NCBI GenBank assembly: GCA_023634235.1
Contig: JAMKCF010000007.1
Location: forward strand, 20,156,592-20,220,591
Reading direction: 5' to 3'
Origin: Pisaster brevispinus
Taxonomy: Eukaryota > Echinodermata > Asteroidea > Forcipulatida > Asteriidae
Length of the DNA stretch: 64,000 bases
Shown in pieces: positions 63,525 through 64,000 of this stretch (positions are counted from its first letter, which is position 1; each line of letters opens with the position of its first letter). Made by a program: the position numbers and the translations under genes. The notes under the pieces are model-generated. The model saw nothing but the letters and a program-made list of their open reading frames with translations, ran no database searches and was not told the DNA's origin.

Positions 63525-63568
63525 TGGCCAAATGGTCAAGAGCATGTGACTTAAGTGCTGGTGACTAA
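63525..63568 (+). mobile_element. tRNA-like SINE head, truncated by the next element
   Basis: TGGCCAAATGGTCAAGAGCA resembles a tRNA-Ser/Leu-type A box and D arm. It is followed by GTGACTTAAGTGCTGGTGACT and stops abruptly where the GCCGTGTTCGC element begins. No B box follows, consistent with disruption or 3' truncation. Confidence 0.5.
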
Positions 63569-63569
63569 A

Positions 63570-64000
63570 GCCGTGTTCGCATTGGATTAATGTTTTACCG
63601 AGACCATGGTTAACATTCCAATAGGTGAAACTTACCAGCGTCCGCACTTGGATTAATGACGTGGGTAAACTAACCGACACAACCGGTAAAACTAACCAAC
63701 TAACTTAGGACAGACACAAGAGGGTGCTATTGCTGTGACCTTTGACTGGGGTGCATGACAGCGAGAATGCAACCGAACTTCCGTCCGTGTAAATTATATG
63801 TGCGTGGGACGTGTAAATACTTACATAATACGTGTACACTACGTGTGGCGCGGCGGGTCGGGGGACCGGATGTGGCTTTTTACCGGGACGGCTTTTACCC
63901 AGATCGCGTTCGCACTGGACTTTTCGGCTCGGTTAAACTGACCTGGTCAATTTAACCGGGCAGACGTGGGTCGGTTAAACTACCCATTCAGGTCGGGTAA
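63570..64000. mobile_element. GC-rich repeat element, cut off by the right edge
   Basis: The core (GTTCGCATTGGATTAATG) is repeated as GTCCGCACTTGGATTAATG at 63640-63658 and GTTCGCACTGGAC at 63908-63920. It is interleaved with GGTTAAACT and TTTAACCGG motifs in both orientations. The CpG-rich composition differs sharply from the neighbouring DNA. It is probably a non-autonomous DNA transposon; its right end is outside the window. Confidence 0.55.

Noticed and set aside
1..64000. CRISPR array, operon, phage or other prokaryotic system
   Set aside because: No bacterial-style genes, ribosome-binding sites or spaced direct repeats; the window is plainly animal nuclear DNA.

Overview
This window is animal nuclear DNA: AT-rich, with no operons, sparse short exons flanked by GT/AG splice sites, very long introns and many small transposon relics. 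The best guess is a marine invertebrate deuterostome, most likely an echinoderm such as a sea star or sea urchin. That rests on the limpet-type PET-LIM gene, the tRNA-derived SINEs, the many miniature DNA transposons and the style of the repeats. The species assignment is an inference, not a proof.

The one gene I can support lies on the minus strand and is read from about 30.4 kb leftward to the window edge. Five coding exons join without any frame error (30185-30159, 18138-18053, 7382-7202, 6796-6560, 5380-5162) and give 250 residues. These comprise a nine-codon first exon, a testin/limpet-type N-terminal cysteine region (C-x2-C-x3-C-x11-C-x2-C-x-C), a PET domain, a complete LIM1 zinc finger and the first two cysteines of LIM2. 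The protein is therefore the N-terminal half of a PET-LIM cytoskeletal/adhesion adaptor, closest to invertebrate limpet (LIMPETin; LIM-9 in C. elegans). The remaining LIM exons must lie left of base 1. A CpG-richer stretch at 30.19-30.49 kb is the likely promoter and 5'UTR. Introns 1 and 2 are about 12.0 and 10.7 kb.

The right half (30.5-64 kb) has no convincing protein-coding gene. It holds upstream flank or intron sequence with several transposon relics: a fold-back element with CACTG termini that carries two convergent copies of a 5' exon (50.0-51.3 kb), a Harbinger-like MITE with an internal 29-bp minisatellite (52.0-52.4 kb), a GGGTACCCG-rich element flanked by 11-bp direct repeats (58.7-59.2 kb), TA-flanked MITEs, tRNA-derived SINE fragments and a GC-rich element cut off by the right edge. 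A few unusually balanced, non-repetitive stretches may be cis-regulatory.

Most long open frames in the window are chance or repeat-derived and are not annotated. The most novel object is the fold-back element at 50031-51300.
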